DNA of 64,000 bases. Origin: Mycobacterium senriense. Lineage in GTDB: Bacteria > Actinomycetota > Actinomycetes > Mycobacteriales > Mycobacteriaceae. How positions within the stretch are numbered: the stretch's first letter is position 1; every line of letters starts with the position of its first letter. The notes below the pieces were generated by a model. That model searched no databases. It saw only the letters and a list, made by a program, of their open reading frames with translations, and was not told the origin of the DNA. A program made the translations under genes and the position numbers. This document shows, piece after piece, positions 1 through 10,435 of the stretch. The stretch covers positions 744,001 through 808,000 of the forward strand of contig NZ_AP024828.1 in the NCBI RefSeq assembly GCF_019668465.1, read 5' to 3'.

Positions 1-3179
<3,179 letters not shown>

Positions 3180-3220
3180 GGCCGTCGTGTTACGCGGAGT
3201 TAGCGCGAAACACGACGGCC
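3180..3220 (-). terminator. Hairpin terminator after mkl
   Basis: A perfect 12-bp stem (3180-3191 with 3209-3220) encloses a 17-nt loop that has a further short GC pairing inside it. It begins 5 nt past the mkl stop codon. No U-tract follows, as is common for mycobacterial terminators. It separates mkl from the rpoB promoter region. Confidence 0.6.
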
Positions 3221-3225
3221 GGCGT

Positions 3226-4236
3226 CTAGTCGCCGAACTCGTGCGCGCGGTACTTGTGGGTGCCTTCGAGGTCGTCGAGGATGGCGGCCTGGGCACCCTT
3301 GGGCAGGGTGTGCAGGATCTCGCGCACCCGGGCCTGGCGTCGGGCGACGGCCTTGCGCTCGGGCATCCCCGGCGTCGCGACGATCTGCGGCGGCACGCCC
3401 TCGATCTCCTCGACACCGCCGGCGTGGTGACCCGCATCGATCATGGCCTGCTCTTCGGCCATGGTCGCCTCGTCCTTTTCCTCGGACATACCGATCGGCC
3501 CGATCCGGCGGCCGTTGAGGAACTGCCGCACCACCGGCTCGTCGCTGGTCAGCAGCACCTCACGCGGGCCGAACATGACCAGCTTGCGGCGGAACAGCAT
3601 GCCCATGTTGTCCGGCACCGTGCGCGCGATGTTGATGTTGTGGGTAACGATCAGCACCGTGGCGTCGATCTGGGCGTTGATGTCGAGGATCAGCTGGCTC
3701 AGGTAGGCGGTACGAACCGGGTCCAGACCCGAGTCGGGCTCGTCGCACAGGATGATCTGCGGGTCCATCACCAGGGCACGGGCCAGGCTGGCGCGCTTGC
3801 GCATACCACCGGAGATCTCGCCGGGGAACTTCTTCTCGTCACCACCGAGACCGACCAGGGTCAGCTTCTCCATGACGATGTCACGGATCTCGCCTTCCTT
3901 CTTCTTGGTGTGCTCACGCAGCGGGAACGCCGCGTTGTCGAACAGGTTCATCGAACCGAACAGGGCACCGTCCTGGAACATCACGCCGAACAGCGTGCGG
4001 ATCTCGTAGAGCTCCTTGGCCGAGCACTGCAGGATGTCGGTGCCGTCGATAACCACCGAGCCACGCTCGGGCCGCAACAAACCAATCAGGGACTTGAGGA
4101 AAACCGATTTGCCGGTACCCGACGGCCCCAACAGGACGCTGACCTCCCCGGCGGGGATTTCCAACGTCACGTCTTCCCAAATCCTCGAGGAGCCGAAGGA
4201 CTTCGTTAGTCCATTCACCTCGATAGCGACGCCCAT
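3226..4236 (-). CDS. mkl: Mce-system ABC transporter ATPase Mkl
   Basis: Cytoplasmic ATPase (336 aa) thought to power the Mce lipid/sterol importers, as known for Mkl/MceG of M. tuberculosis. The ABC domain fills residues 1-245: Walker A GPSGTGKS near residue 37, signature ISGGMRKRAS, Walker B IILCDEPDSGLDP and H-loop VTHN. A roughly 90-residue C-terminal tail follows, typical of the Mce ATPases. The ATG at 4236 has GGAAGGA 5 nt upstream. The longer N-terminus I recall for the M. tuberculosis annotation is in another frame here, so the short start is preferred. The gene lies 181 bp downstream of the carotenoid oxygenase gene on the same strand. Confidence 0.95.
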   Translation of the reverse strand: MGVAIEVNGLTKSFGSSRIWEDVTLEIPAGEVSVLLGPSGTGKSVFLKSLIGLLRPERGSVVIDGTDILQCSAKELYEIRTLFGVMFQDGALFGSMNLFDNAAFPLREHTKKKEGEIRDIVMEKLTLVGLGGDEKKFPGEISGGMRKRASLARALVMDPQIILCDEPDSGLDPVRTAYLSQLILDINAQIDATVLIVTHNINIARTVPDNMGMLFRRKLVMFGPREVLLTSDEPVVRQFLNGRRIGPIGMSEEKDEATMAEEQAMIDAGHHAGGVEEIEGVPPQIVATPGMPERKAVARRQARVREILHTLPKGAQAAILDDLEGTHKYRAHEFGD

Positions 4237-4417
4237 GGGGAATCCTTCCGTCGACAGTCGTGCCTGCCACCTGCCCTTTTATGTGGCATGAGTCACTGTA
4301 GCGCACGCTCGCCACACGGCAGCAGGGATGCGGTTGAGAGCCGAAAAAATTGACGGTCCTGAGATCGGCCGGAAGCCCGCACGGCACAACTTATTAGACG
4401 CACGTGTTAGCCGAACG

Positions 4418-5920
4418 TCAGCCGGCGGGCGCCCAGTTGCCGTGGAAGCCCATCGGCACCCGCTGCGGCAGGTGGACGGTGGCCACCGGTTCGAGCGTCT
4501 GCGCGTCCACCAAGAGCAACTGGCCCTCGTCGCGGTCGCGGTGATAGCCGAAGCCCATCAGGATGCCGTCGTCTTCGGCGCGGGCGGCGGGGTTTGGCAC
4601 GAAGGACATCTCGCCGAGTAAAAGGCCGGCATCGAGGGTGGCCGCCGTACTCGATCCGGTCGCGTAGTCGTGCTTGTAGAGCGCGGTGGACATCTCGGAC
4701 GCCCCGTTCGACAGGTAGCCGCCGTCGGTGCCGATGGTGTAGCCGAATCGGTGCCGCCCACCGAGCAGGCCCTCGTTGATGCGCGGGAACTCCTGCGGGC
4801 GATCGTCGTGGCGTTCGCTGGCCACCGCCCCGGTCGCGAGGTTGACGGTCCAGCGGTCCAGCGTCGGCCTGCTGTCGCCGGGACCGCGCAGGTCGCGGTC
4901 GAACATCCGCGCGTAGCGAACCACATCGAGCACCAAAACCTCAGCGCCACCGCGCATCTCGGAGTAGGCGTTGAGCGGGTGGTAAACGTAGCAGGGTTCG
5001 ATGTCGAACCAGCGGATGTCTTTGTTGCCGCCCTCGCGCGGCATGACTCCGATGCGCGCCTGGTAGTCAGGATTCCAGCGGTAGGGCATCCGACTGATCG
5101 GCTCGCGATTGCGGTTGATCATCTTGGTCACCGGGCCCGGGACCCGGACGCGCCCGATCAACGACTGCATCACGAGCCGGGCCGGCAAACCCAGCCAACG
5201 CGGCACGTTGGCCGGCATCACCTGCACGGGATCGAAGGTCACCGGCAGGTCGTAGATCACCACGTACTTATCGGTCAGGGAGAAGTCGTGCATCATCGGC
5301 GACCCGGACACCTCGATGTCGACGGTCCGGCGGGCCCGGCCGGCGGTATCGATCACCGAGTACTGCACGGTGCGCCCGCGGGTGAACGCGTAGGACACCG
5401 CGTGCAATTCGCCGGTGCGGGGATCGCGGTGCGGATGGGCGGTATAGCCCCCGAACAGGGTGCCGTCGAAATCGCACGCCCCCTCGGTGTCCAGCTCGTC
5501 GGTCAGCCGGTAATTCGCCCCGCCCCCCTCCACGAGCGCCAGCGTCTGCCCGGCATGGCTCAGCACATTGGTGTTCGGCCCGACGGAGAGCATTCCGGCG
5601 CGTGGGTTCAGCCCCCGCGGCCCGGCCTCATGCAAAGCCCTGCACACGTGCGCGGTGCGCACCCAGCGGTTGCGGTACCAGCGGGCCCGGCCGTCGCGCA
5701 GCGCCACCCCGTGCACCATGCCGTCGCCGCTGAACCAGTGGTAGACGGCCGGGTCCACCTCGGCGACCGGGTTGGGCCCGTTGCGCAGGTAGCGGCCGTC
5801 GAGGTGTTCGGGAATGCGGCCGGTGACGCGCAGATCGTGCGCGGTGACCTCCGCGCTCACCGGCGCCAGAAAGTCCTCTAGGTAGGGGTTGCCGGGCTTG
5901 GCGGTTGCCGTGGTCACCAT
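4418..5920 (-). CDS. Carotenoid cleavage oxygenase (RPE65 family)
   Basis: Non-haem iron dioxygenase of 500 aa that would cleave a carotenoid or related polyene/stilbene double bond; the substrate is unknown. The four histidines expected to bind Fe(II) are in characteristic contexts: HPHRDP, MMHDFS, YVYHPLNAY, and GFHGNW at the extreme C-terminus. The N-terminus has the family motif YLRNGPNP. The ATG at 5920 has a good Shine-Dalgarno (AGGAG at 5932-5928, 7 nt before the start). It is divergent from a TetR gene, with a palindrome abutting the Shine-Dalgarno, so repression by that regulator is likely. It corresponds by position to M. tuberculosis Rv0654. Confidence 0.92.
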   Translation of the reverse strand: MVTTATAKPGNPYLEDFLAPVSAEVTAHDLRVTGRIPEHLDGRYLRNGPNPVAEVDPAVYHWFSGDGMVHGVALRDGRARWYRNRWVRTAHVCRALHEAGPRGLNPRAGMLSVGPNTNVLSHAGQTLALVEGGGANYRLTDELDTEGACDFDGTLFGGYTAHPHRDPRTGELHAVSYAFTRGRTVQYSVIDTAGRARRTVDIEVSGSPMMHDFSLTDKYVVIYDLPVTFDPVQVMPANVPRWLGLPARLVMQSLIGRVRVPGPVTKMINRNREPISRMPYRWNPDYQARIGVMPREGGNKDIRWFDIEPCYVYHPLNAYSEMRGGAEVLVLDVVRYARMFDRDLRGPGDSRPTLDRWTVNLATGAVASERHDDRPQEFPRINEGLLGGRHRFGYTIGTDGGYLSNGASEMSTALYKHDYATGSSTAATLDAGLLLGEMSFVPNPAARAEDDGILMGFGYHRDRDEGQLLLVDAQTLEPVATVHLPQRVPMGFHGNWAPAG

Positions 5921-5932
5921 AACTGAGCTCCT

Positions 5933-5945
5933 ATAACATTGTTAT
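5933..5945. promoter_or_regulatory. Palindromic operator between CCO and TetR genes
   Basis: Perfect palindrome ATAACA-T-TGTTAT. It directly abuts the Shine-Dalgarno of the carotenoid oxygenase gene and lies 46 bp before the TetR start. Its size, symmetry and position fit a TetR-family operator controlling both divergent genes. Confidence 0.6.
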
Positions 5946-5991
5946 TGCAGCGTTATTGGCACAGTACGCCGCCGATGAGAAGATGGCAACG

Positions 5992-6675
5992 ATGACTTCA
6001 GAGGTTCAGCGCAGCGTTCGGGACGAGATGCTGCACGCCGCGGTCGGCCTGCTCGACGAACACGGGCCCGACGCCCTGCAGACGCGCAAGGTGGCCGGCG
6101 CCGCGGGGACCTCCACGATGGCGGTGTACACGCACTTCGGCGGCATGCGGGGGCTGATCGCGGAGGTCGCCGAGGAGGGATTGCGGCAATTCGACGCCGC
6201 GCTGACGGTGCCGCGGACCGCCGACCCGGTGGCCGATTTGTTCGTCACCGGTGCGGCCTACCGCCGCTACGCCATCAAGCGCCCGCACATGTACCGGCTG
6301 ATGTTCGGCAGCACCAGCGCCCACGGCATCAACGCGCCCGTCCACAACGTGCTGACGCTGACGGTCGCCGAGATCGAGCAGAACTACCCCAGCTTCGCGC
6401 ACGTGGTGCGCGGGGTGCACCGGTGCATGCTGGCCGGCCGGATCGAAGCCGCGGGCGCTGTCAAAGACGGTGTCGACGACGCGTCCGTCGTGGCCACCGC
6501 GGCCCAGTTCTGGGCGTTGATCCACGGGTTCGTCATGCTGGAGCTGGCCGGCTATTACGGCGACGACGACTCGGCGGTCGCACCGGTGCTTGGTGCGATG
6601 ACTACGAACTTGCTTGTCGCCCTTGGGGATTCACCCGAGCGGGTGGCGCAGTCGCTGCGGTCGGCCCGGCACTGA
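5992..6675 (+). CDS. TetR-family transcriptional regulator
   Basis: One-component regulator, 227 aa from the chosen ATG. The N-terminal helix-turn-helix runs from about residue 12 to 58 (ALQTRKVAGAAGTSTMAVY then THFGG), followed by an all-helical ligand domain. Start choice: ATG 5992 has GAGAAG 9 nt upstream. An ATG at 5983 directly abuts that sequence and a TTG at 5956 lacks one. It probably represses the divergent carotenoid oxygenase gene and itself through the palindrome at 5933-5945. It is equivalent by position to Rv0653c. A shared hairpin terminator separates it from the convergent rplL. Confidence 0.9.
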   Translation: MTSEVQRSVRDEMLHAAVGLLDEHGPDALQTRKVAGAAGTSTMAVYTHFGGMRGLIAEVAEEGLRQFDAALTVPRTADPVADLFVTGAAYRRYAIKRPHMYRLMFGSTSAHGINAPVHNVLTLTVAEIEQNYPSFAHVVRGVHRCMLAGRIEAAGAVKDGVDDASVVATAAQFWALIHGFVMLELAGYYGDDDSAVAPVLGAMTTNLLVALGDSPERVAQSLRSARH

Positions 6676-6676
6676 A

Positions 6677-6716
6677 CGCACGAAACCCCCGGGATGGTGT
6701 TCCCGGGGGTCGTGCG
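6677..6716. terminator. Bidirectional terminator between TetR gene and rplL
   Basis: Long GC hairpin between two convergent genes. The inner 9-bp stem is 6686-6694 with 6701-6709 and has a 6-nt loop. The outer 7-bp stem is 6677-6683 with 6710-6716, after a 2-nt bulge. It starts one base after the TetR stop and ends 10 bp from the rplL stop, so it can end transcription from both sides. Confidence 0.75.
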
Positions 6717-6726
6717 CGTTTGCGAC

Positions 6727-7122
6727 TTACTTGACGGTGACGGTGGCGCCGGCGGCCTCGAGCTTGGTCTTGGCCTCGTCGGCGGCCTCCTTGGCCACCT
6801 TCTCCAGCAGCGGCTTGGGCGCGCCGTCGACCAGGTCCTTGGCCTCCTTGAGGCCCAGGCCGGAGACGATCTCGCGAACCACCTTGATGACGCCGATCTT
6901 CTTGTCACCGGCGGCTTCGAGGATGACGTCGAACTCCGACTGCTCCTCGGCGGCCTCGGCGGGCGCACCACCGGCGGCGCCACCACCGGCGGCGGCAACG
7001 GCGACCGGGGCGGCCGCGGTGACCTCGAAGGTCTCCTCGAACTTCTTCACGAAGTCGGAGAGCTCCAGCAGGGTCATTTCCTTGAAAGCGTCGAGCAGGT
7101 CATCGGTAGACATCTTTGCCAT
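6727..7122 (-). CDS. rplL: 50S ribosomal protein L7/L12
   Basis: Stalk protein L7/L12, 131 aa, present in multiple dimers on L10 and recruiting translation GTPases. The N-terminal dimerisation helices ([20 protein letters not shown]) are followed by an Ala/Gly hinge (about residues 35-55). The C-terminal domain ends with the factor-binding region [18 protein letters not shown]. It lies 44 bp downstream of rplJ and shares its promoter and leader. Confidence 0.98.
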   Translation of the reverse strand: MAKMSTDDLLDAFKEMTLLELSDFVKKFEETFEVTAAAPVAVAAAGGGAAGGAPAEAAEEQSEFDVILEAAGDKKIGVIKVVREIVSGLGLKEAKDLVDGAPKPLLEKVAKEAADEAKTKLEAAGATVTVK

Positions 7123-7166
7123 GGGTATGGGTCCTTCCTTGTTTTTCCAGGTTCCGGAGTTGGTTG

Positions 7167-7799
7167 TTATTCGGCTTCGGCCGGGGTTTCCGGCGCCTCA
7201 GCGGGTGCTTCCGAAGCGGGTTCCGGGGTGGCGTCCGCGGCGGGCTCCGCGGCGGCTGCGGGTTCTGCAGCAGCGGCGGGACCTTCGGCGGCCTTCTTCT
7301 CCTGCAGCGCGGCCGCGAGCCGGGCGACCTGCGAAGCGGGAGCGTTGAACAGCCCCGCCGCCTTGGCGAGGTTGCCCTTCATCGCGCCGGCCAGCTTGGC
7401 CAGCAGCACCTCGCGCGACTCGAGGTCGGCGATGCGCTCGACTTCGGCGACCGTGAGTGCACGGCCGTCCATGTAGCCGCCCTTGATGACCAGCGCCTTG
7501 TGTTCCTTGGCGAAGGTCTTGATGGCCTTGGCGGCGTCGACCGCTTCCCCGGTGACGAATGCGATGGCCGTCGGGCCGGCGAAGAGCTCGTCGAGCCCCT
7601 CGACCCCGGCCTCTGAAGCCGCGCGCTTGACCAGCGTGTTCTTGGCCACCGAGTAGGTGGCCGCCCCGTTGAGCGAGCGCCGCAGTTCGGCCAGGTTGGC
7701 GACGGTCAGACCGCGGTACTCCGTGATCAGGGTTGCGGTCGATTCCTTGAACTGCTCGGCGATGTCTGCAACGGCGGTGGCCTTGTCAGCCCGGGCCAT
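7167..7799 (-). CDS. rplJ: 50S ribosomal protein L10 with extended acidic tail
   Basis: L10 anchors the L7/L12 stalk to 23S rRNA. The N-terminal domain (residues 1-130) is typical, with [19 protein letters not shown] and the [12 protein letters not shown] segment. The L12-binding helix ([19 protein letters not shown]) is near residue 155. After it comes a low-complexity tail of about 40 residues of Ala, Glu and Pro with repeated AAAAEP units. The protein is 210 aa against about 178 that I recall in M. tuberculosis. ATG 7799 has a strong AGGAGG 5 nt upstream. Expression is probably autoregulated through the leader at 7800-8002. Confidence 0.97.
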   Translation of the reverse strand: MARADKATAVADIAEQFKESTATLITEYRGLTVANLAELRRSLNGAATYSVAKNTLVKRAASEAGVEGLDELFAGPTAIAFVTGEAVDAAKAIKTFAKEHKALVIKGGYMDGRALTVAEVERIADLESREVLLAKLAGAMKGNLAKAAGLFNAPASQVARLAAALQEKKAAEGPAAAAEPAAAAEPAADATPEPASEAPAEAPETPAEAE

Positions 7800-8002
7800 G
7801 CCTACCTCCTGAAGTGAAAGCCAATGCGACGTGTCGTCTCGATTCCCCCGGAGAACGACGAACGCCCCGGCGCAGAAGCGGCCGGGGCGTGGAAATACGC
7901 CGGCGCGAGCCGGCGCTGATGCCTCGTCCTCCTGCGTGGGCCGCCGGGATGCTCCCGGACCTTCAACCGATTGCTCGGTGACCGACGGTCTTCGGTGGAT
8001 CG
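7800..8002 (-). ncRNA. Candidate L10 leader (rplJL 5' regulatory RNA)
   Basis: About 200 nt of structured 5' leader before rplJ. Two perfect hairpins are visible: 7863-7871 with 7881-7889 (9 bp, 9-nt loop) and 7898-7904 with 7909-7915 (7 bp, 4-nt loop). GC-rich pairing lies further upstream around 7940-7960. Such leaders bind the L10/L12 complex and give feedback control of rplJL in many bacteria. The kink-turn was not verified, so the assignment rests on position and hairpins. Confidence 0.55.
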
Positions 8003-8008
8003 GCTAAC

Positions 8009-8037
8009 AGAATAGCGTGGCCCGCGCGATCAGCCAA
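8009..8037 (-). promoter_or_regulatory. Predicted SigA promoter of rplJL
   Basis: On the minus strand, -35 TTGGCT (8037-8032), a 17-bp spacer, then -10 TATTCT (8014-8009). This is a good housekeeping-type match just downstream of the DUF1772 stop. Transcription would start near 8001 and produce the roughly 200-nt leader. Confidence 0.65.
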
Positions 8038-8047
8038 AACGGTGGCC

Positions 8048-8488
8048 TCAGGTGACGGCGAGGACCAGCAGGACGAACACCGCCAGCAGCAGGATCACCC
8101 GCACCCGGTGCCGTCGATCCCAGCGGGTGGCGAGCTCGCGGGATAGCTCACCGGTGCTCGGCCACTTCGCGATGCGGTTGTTGAGCGGCACCAGCAGGGC
8201 GATCGTCAGCAGGATCACCGCGGCCATCAGCCCGGCGGCGATGCCGCAGAGCCAGTCGCGCTGCTCGCCGCGCTCCTGGATGGCGAGCGAGGCCACCAGC
8301 AGCAGGGTGACGGCATACCAGAACGGCATCGTCGTGCCCAGCGCCCGGGCGGCACCGCCGCGGGCCGCGCGGAAGCCGTCGTCGGGCAGCCGGGCGATGA
8401 GCGGATTGAAGAAGACCGCGACCGCCAGCTCCACGCCGACCATCAGTCCGGTCACCACGACCGCGAGCGCGTCGATGCTGTTGTTCAT
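8048..8488 (-). CDS. DUF1772 family membrane protein
   Basis: Small integral membrane protein (146 aa) with four hydrophobic segments: about residues 5-25, 48-68, 78-100 and 125-145. It resembles the DUF1772 (anthrone oxygenase-like) family, whose members are linked to quinone/polyketide oxidation or have no known role. ATG 8488 gives MNNSIDALAV and has AAGG 8 nt upstream. It is divergent from an HxlR regulator over a 66-bp gap containing repeats, so HxlR control is likely. I do not recall this gene at this position in M. tuberculosis, where Rv0650 adjoins rplJ. Confidence 0.75.
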   Translation of the reverse strand: MNNSIDALAVVVTGLMVGVELAVAVFFNPLIARLPDDGFRAARGGAARALGTTMPFWYAVTLLLVASLAIQERGEQRDWLCGIAAGLMAAVILLTIALLVPLNNRIAKWPSTGELSRELATRWDRRHRVRVILLLAVFVLLVLAVT

Positions 8489-8528
8489 GGCAACGACCTT
8501 GGCGGTTATGCTGACAAATATCAAGGTA

Positions 8529-8544
8529 CTGACAAATTAGTCAG
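8529..8544. promoter_or_regulatory. Operator candidate for HxlR regulator
   Basis: Inverted repeat CTGAC-N6-GTCAG. Its left half overlaps the second copy of a direct repeat TGACAAAT (8512-8519 and 8530-8537). It lies between the divergent DUF1772 and HxlR genes and just upstream of the HxlR Shine-Dalgarno. Confidence 0.5.
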
Positions 8545-8554
8545 CGAGGTGCTC

Positions 8555-8884
8555 GTGTCCGTATCCAAGAAGGAACTCAGCGAATGCCCAATCGACGCCG
8601 CGCTGTCGGTCATCGACGGCCGCTGGAAGGGCACCATCCTGTGGCGATTGTGCGACGGCCCGATGCGCACCGCCGAACTGCGGCGCAGCATCCCCGGCAT
8701 CACCGAACGCATGCTCATCCGGCACCTGCACGAACTGGTCGCCGCCGGGATCATCGAGCGCCACGACGCGCGCACGGTGCCGCCGTGCGTGCACTATTCG
8801 ATTTCCGAATACGGCATGACGCTGGGCCCGGTGCTGGCGAGCCTGTGCGACTGGGGCCGAAAGCACATGCAGCGGGTCAGCTGA
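8555..8884 (+). CDS. HxlR-family winged-helix regulator
   Basis: DNA-binding regulator of 109 aa, the usual size. It has the family hallmarks: ECPIDAALSVIDGRWKGTIL with the conserved Cys near residue 11, the recognition helix ITERMLIRHLHEL, and wing residues with VHYSISEYG. GTG 8555 is chosen because GAGG lies 5 nt before it; a GTG at 8549 is possible. HxlR proteins respond to reactive electrophiles, oxidants or quinones through the N-terminal Cys. The divergent DUF1772 gene is the likely target. The 3' end overlaps the convergent ROK kinase by 8 bp. Confidence 0.88.
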   Translation: MSVSKKELSECPIDAALSVIDGRWKGTILWRLCDGPMRTAELRRSIPGITERMLIRHLHELVAAGIIERHDARTVPPCVHYSISEYGMTLGPVLASLCDWGRKHMQRVS

Positions 8885-9797
8885 GGCCCGCGAGCCGGGC
8901 CGCGCCGATCAGGCCGGCCGCACCGCCGAGCCGGCCCGGCACCACCCGCAGCCCGGACAAGAAGTCCAGGCCGGCGTATTCGGCCAGCTTCGCGCGCAGC
9001 GGATCGAAGAGCAGCGGGCCGGATTTGGCGACGCCTCCCCCGATCACCACGAGATCCAGATCGCAGACCGCGCCGACCGAGGCGATCATCGCGGCGAGCG
9101 CGTTGGCGCCTCGATGAAATGCCTGCTGGGCCAACGGGTCTCCGGCCGCGGCCGCGGCGGCCAGGTCGCCGGCCCCGGCCTCGGGCGGCGCGGACCAGCC
9201 GCTCTCCCGCGCCCGGCGCACCAGCCACGGCCCGGACGCGACGGTTTCCACGCAGCCGTGACCGCCGCAGGTGCAGGGCCGCCCGTCCAGTTCGACGACC
9301 ACGTGCCCCACGTGACCGGCGTTGCCGGTACGCCCCGAGTAGGGGACGCCGTCGAGCACCAGTCCGCCGCCCACCCCGGTGGAGACCACCATGCCCAGCA
9401 GAAACCGGGCGTCCGGGGCCGCGTCTTTCCCCGCGCCGATCCACTGCTCCCCCAACGCCATACAGACGCCGTCACCGGCCAGCACCACCGGTAGGCCCGG
9501 CACCGCCGCGGCGACCTTGTCGCGCAACGGGAAACGGTCCCAGCTGTCGATGTTGATCGGGCTGACGGATCCGCTGCGCAGATCGATGGGTCCGGCCGAG
9601 GCGATCCCCACGGCGCCGACCGGGGCGTCCGCCGCCTGCAGCGCGTCGGCGATCGTCGCTTCCACGACGGCCCACACGTCGCCGGCGTCGGGCGTGACCG
9701 GGGTGGGCCGGATGGTGGTGTACACCAGTTTTCCGCCCGAATCCGCCAGCGCCGCAGCGATTTTGGTGCCGCCGATGTCCAGGCAGAGGGTAAGCAT
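8877..9797 (-). CDS. ROK-family sugar kinase
   Basis: Cytoplasmic hexose kinase (306 aa), probably acting on glucose or mannose. The phosphate-binding loop DIGGTKIAAAL is at residues 6-16. A catalytic Asp is near VVLAGDGVC, and the zinc motif CTCGGHGCVE marks the ROK family. ATG 9797 (MLTLCLDIGGTK) starts 5 nt after the stop of the preceding gene, so it is the third gene of an operon with the GH38 mannosidase. Mannose released by the mannosidase is a plausible substrate. It corresponds by position to M. tuberculosis Rv0650. Confidence 0.92.
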   Translation of the reverse strand: MLTLCLDIGGTKIAAALADSGGKLVYTTIRPTPVTPDAGDVWAVVEATIADALQAADAPVGAVGIASAGPIDLRSGSVSPINIDSWDRFPLRDKVAAAVPGLPVVLAGDGVCMALGEQWIGAGKDAAPDARFLLGMVVSTGVGGGLVLDGVPYSGRTGNAGHVGHVVVELDGRPCTCGGHGCVETVASGPWLVRRARESGWSAPPEAGAGDLAAAAAAGDPLAQQAFHRGANALAAMIASVGAVCDLDLVVIGGGVAKSGPLLFDPLRAKLAEYAGLDFLSGLRVVPGRLGGAAGLIGAARLAGLS

Positions 9798-9802
9798 GAC
9801 GC

Positions 9803-10435
9803 TCAGTGCCGGTGGGTGTTGTCGGGTTGGCGGGGGTCGCCGGGATGCTCGTAGCCGGGCGCCAGCTCCACCAGCGCGGCGCGGCGCGCGTCCAGCCACA
9901 ACCGGAAGGTGCGCCGGCGTGCGGCGCCGCGCAGGTGCTCCTCGATCGCCGATCGCACCTCATCCAGCGGTGGAGCCGCCAACGCCGTTGTGCGCCAGCC
10001 ATGTTCGATCTGTTGCGGCGCGGCGAAGCGCAGTGGGTTGCGGTCGTGATAGCCGGCCACCTCGGTGTCGGCCACCCGCACCGAGGCGGTGACGTCGGCG
10101 AACAGCGCCCGGGCACGCGGATCGGCCAGCACGGCGGCGGCGACGCTGCCGATCTCGAGCCGGGCGGTCACGTCGGGCAACAGCTCGGCCTCGGACGGCG
10201 CGCCGCGCGCGCTGAGCCCGCGGGCCTCGGCCTCCGCGGCGACCACCCGCCCGGTGACGATGAGCTGGGTCAGCCACCGCCGCAGCTGGCGGCCCTCGCT
10301 GGTGCCGCTGACGGGCAGGGCGGCCGGTCCCCGGGCGGCCGGTCCCCGGGCGGCGCGCAGCCGCGCCTCGGCGGCGTCCAGGACGCCCGGCGGAACGGGC
10401 ACGCCGGCAACGGTCGCTATCGGGTGGATGCTCAT
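9803..10435 (-). CDS. Helical protein of unknown function, PpiC/SurA-like
   Basis: Soluble 210-aa protein without signal peptide. Its ATG overlaps the mannosidase stop (ATGA, 10432-10435) and it is followed 5 nt later by the ROK kinase. The M. tuberculosis gene at this place (Rv0649) is, as I recall, named fabD2, but no GHSxG nucleophile or other malonyltransferase motif is visible here and the protein is too short. The pattern VADTEVAGYHDRNPLRF, then an Arg-rich helix ending TFRLWLDARRAA, resembles the helical parts of parvulin/SurA-type chaperones without the rotamase domain. That is my inference. A chaperone or accessory role for the mannosidase is possible. Confidence 0.7.
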   Translation of the reverse strand: MSIHPIATVAGVPVPPGVLDAAEARLRAARGPAARGPAALPVSGTSEGRQLRRWLTQLIVTGRVVAAEAEARGLSARGAPSEAELLPDVTARLEIGSVAAAVLADPRARALFADVTASVRVADTEVAGYHDRNPLRFAAPQQIEHGWRTTALAAPPLDEVRSAIEEHLRGAARRRTFRLWLDARRAALVELAPGYEHPGDPRQPDNTHRH

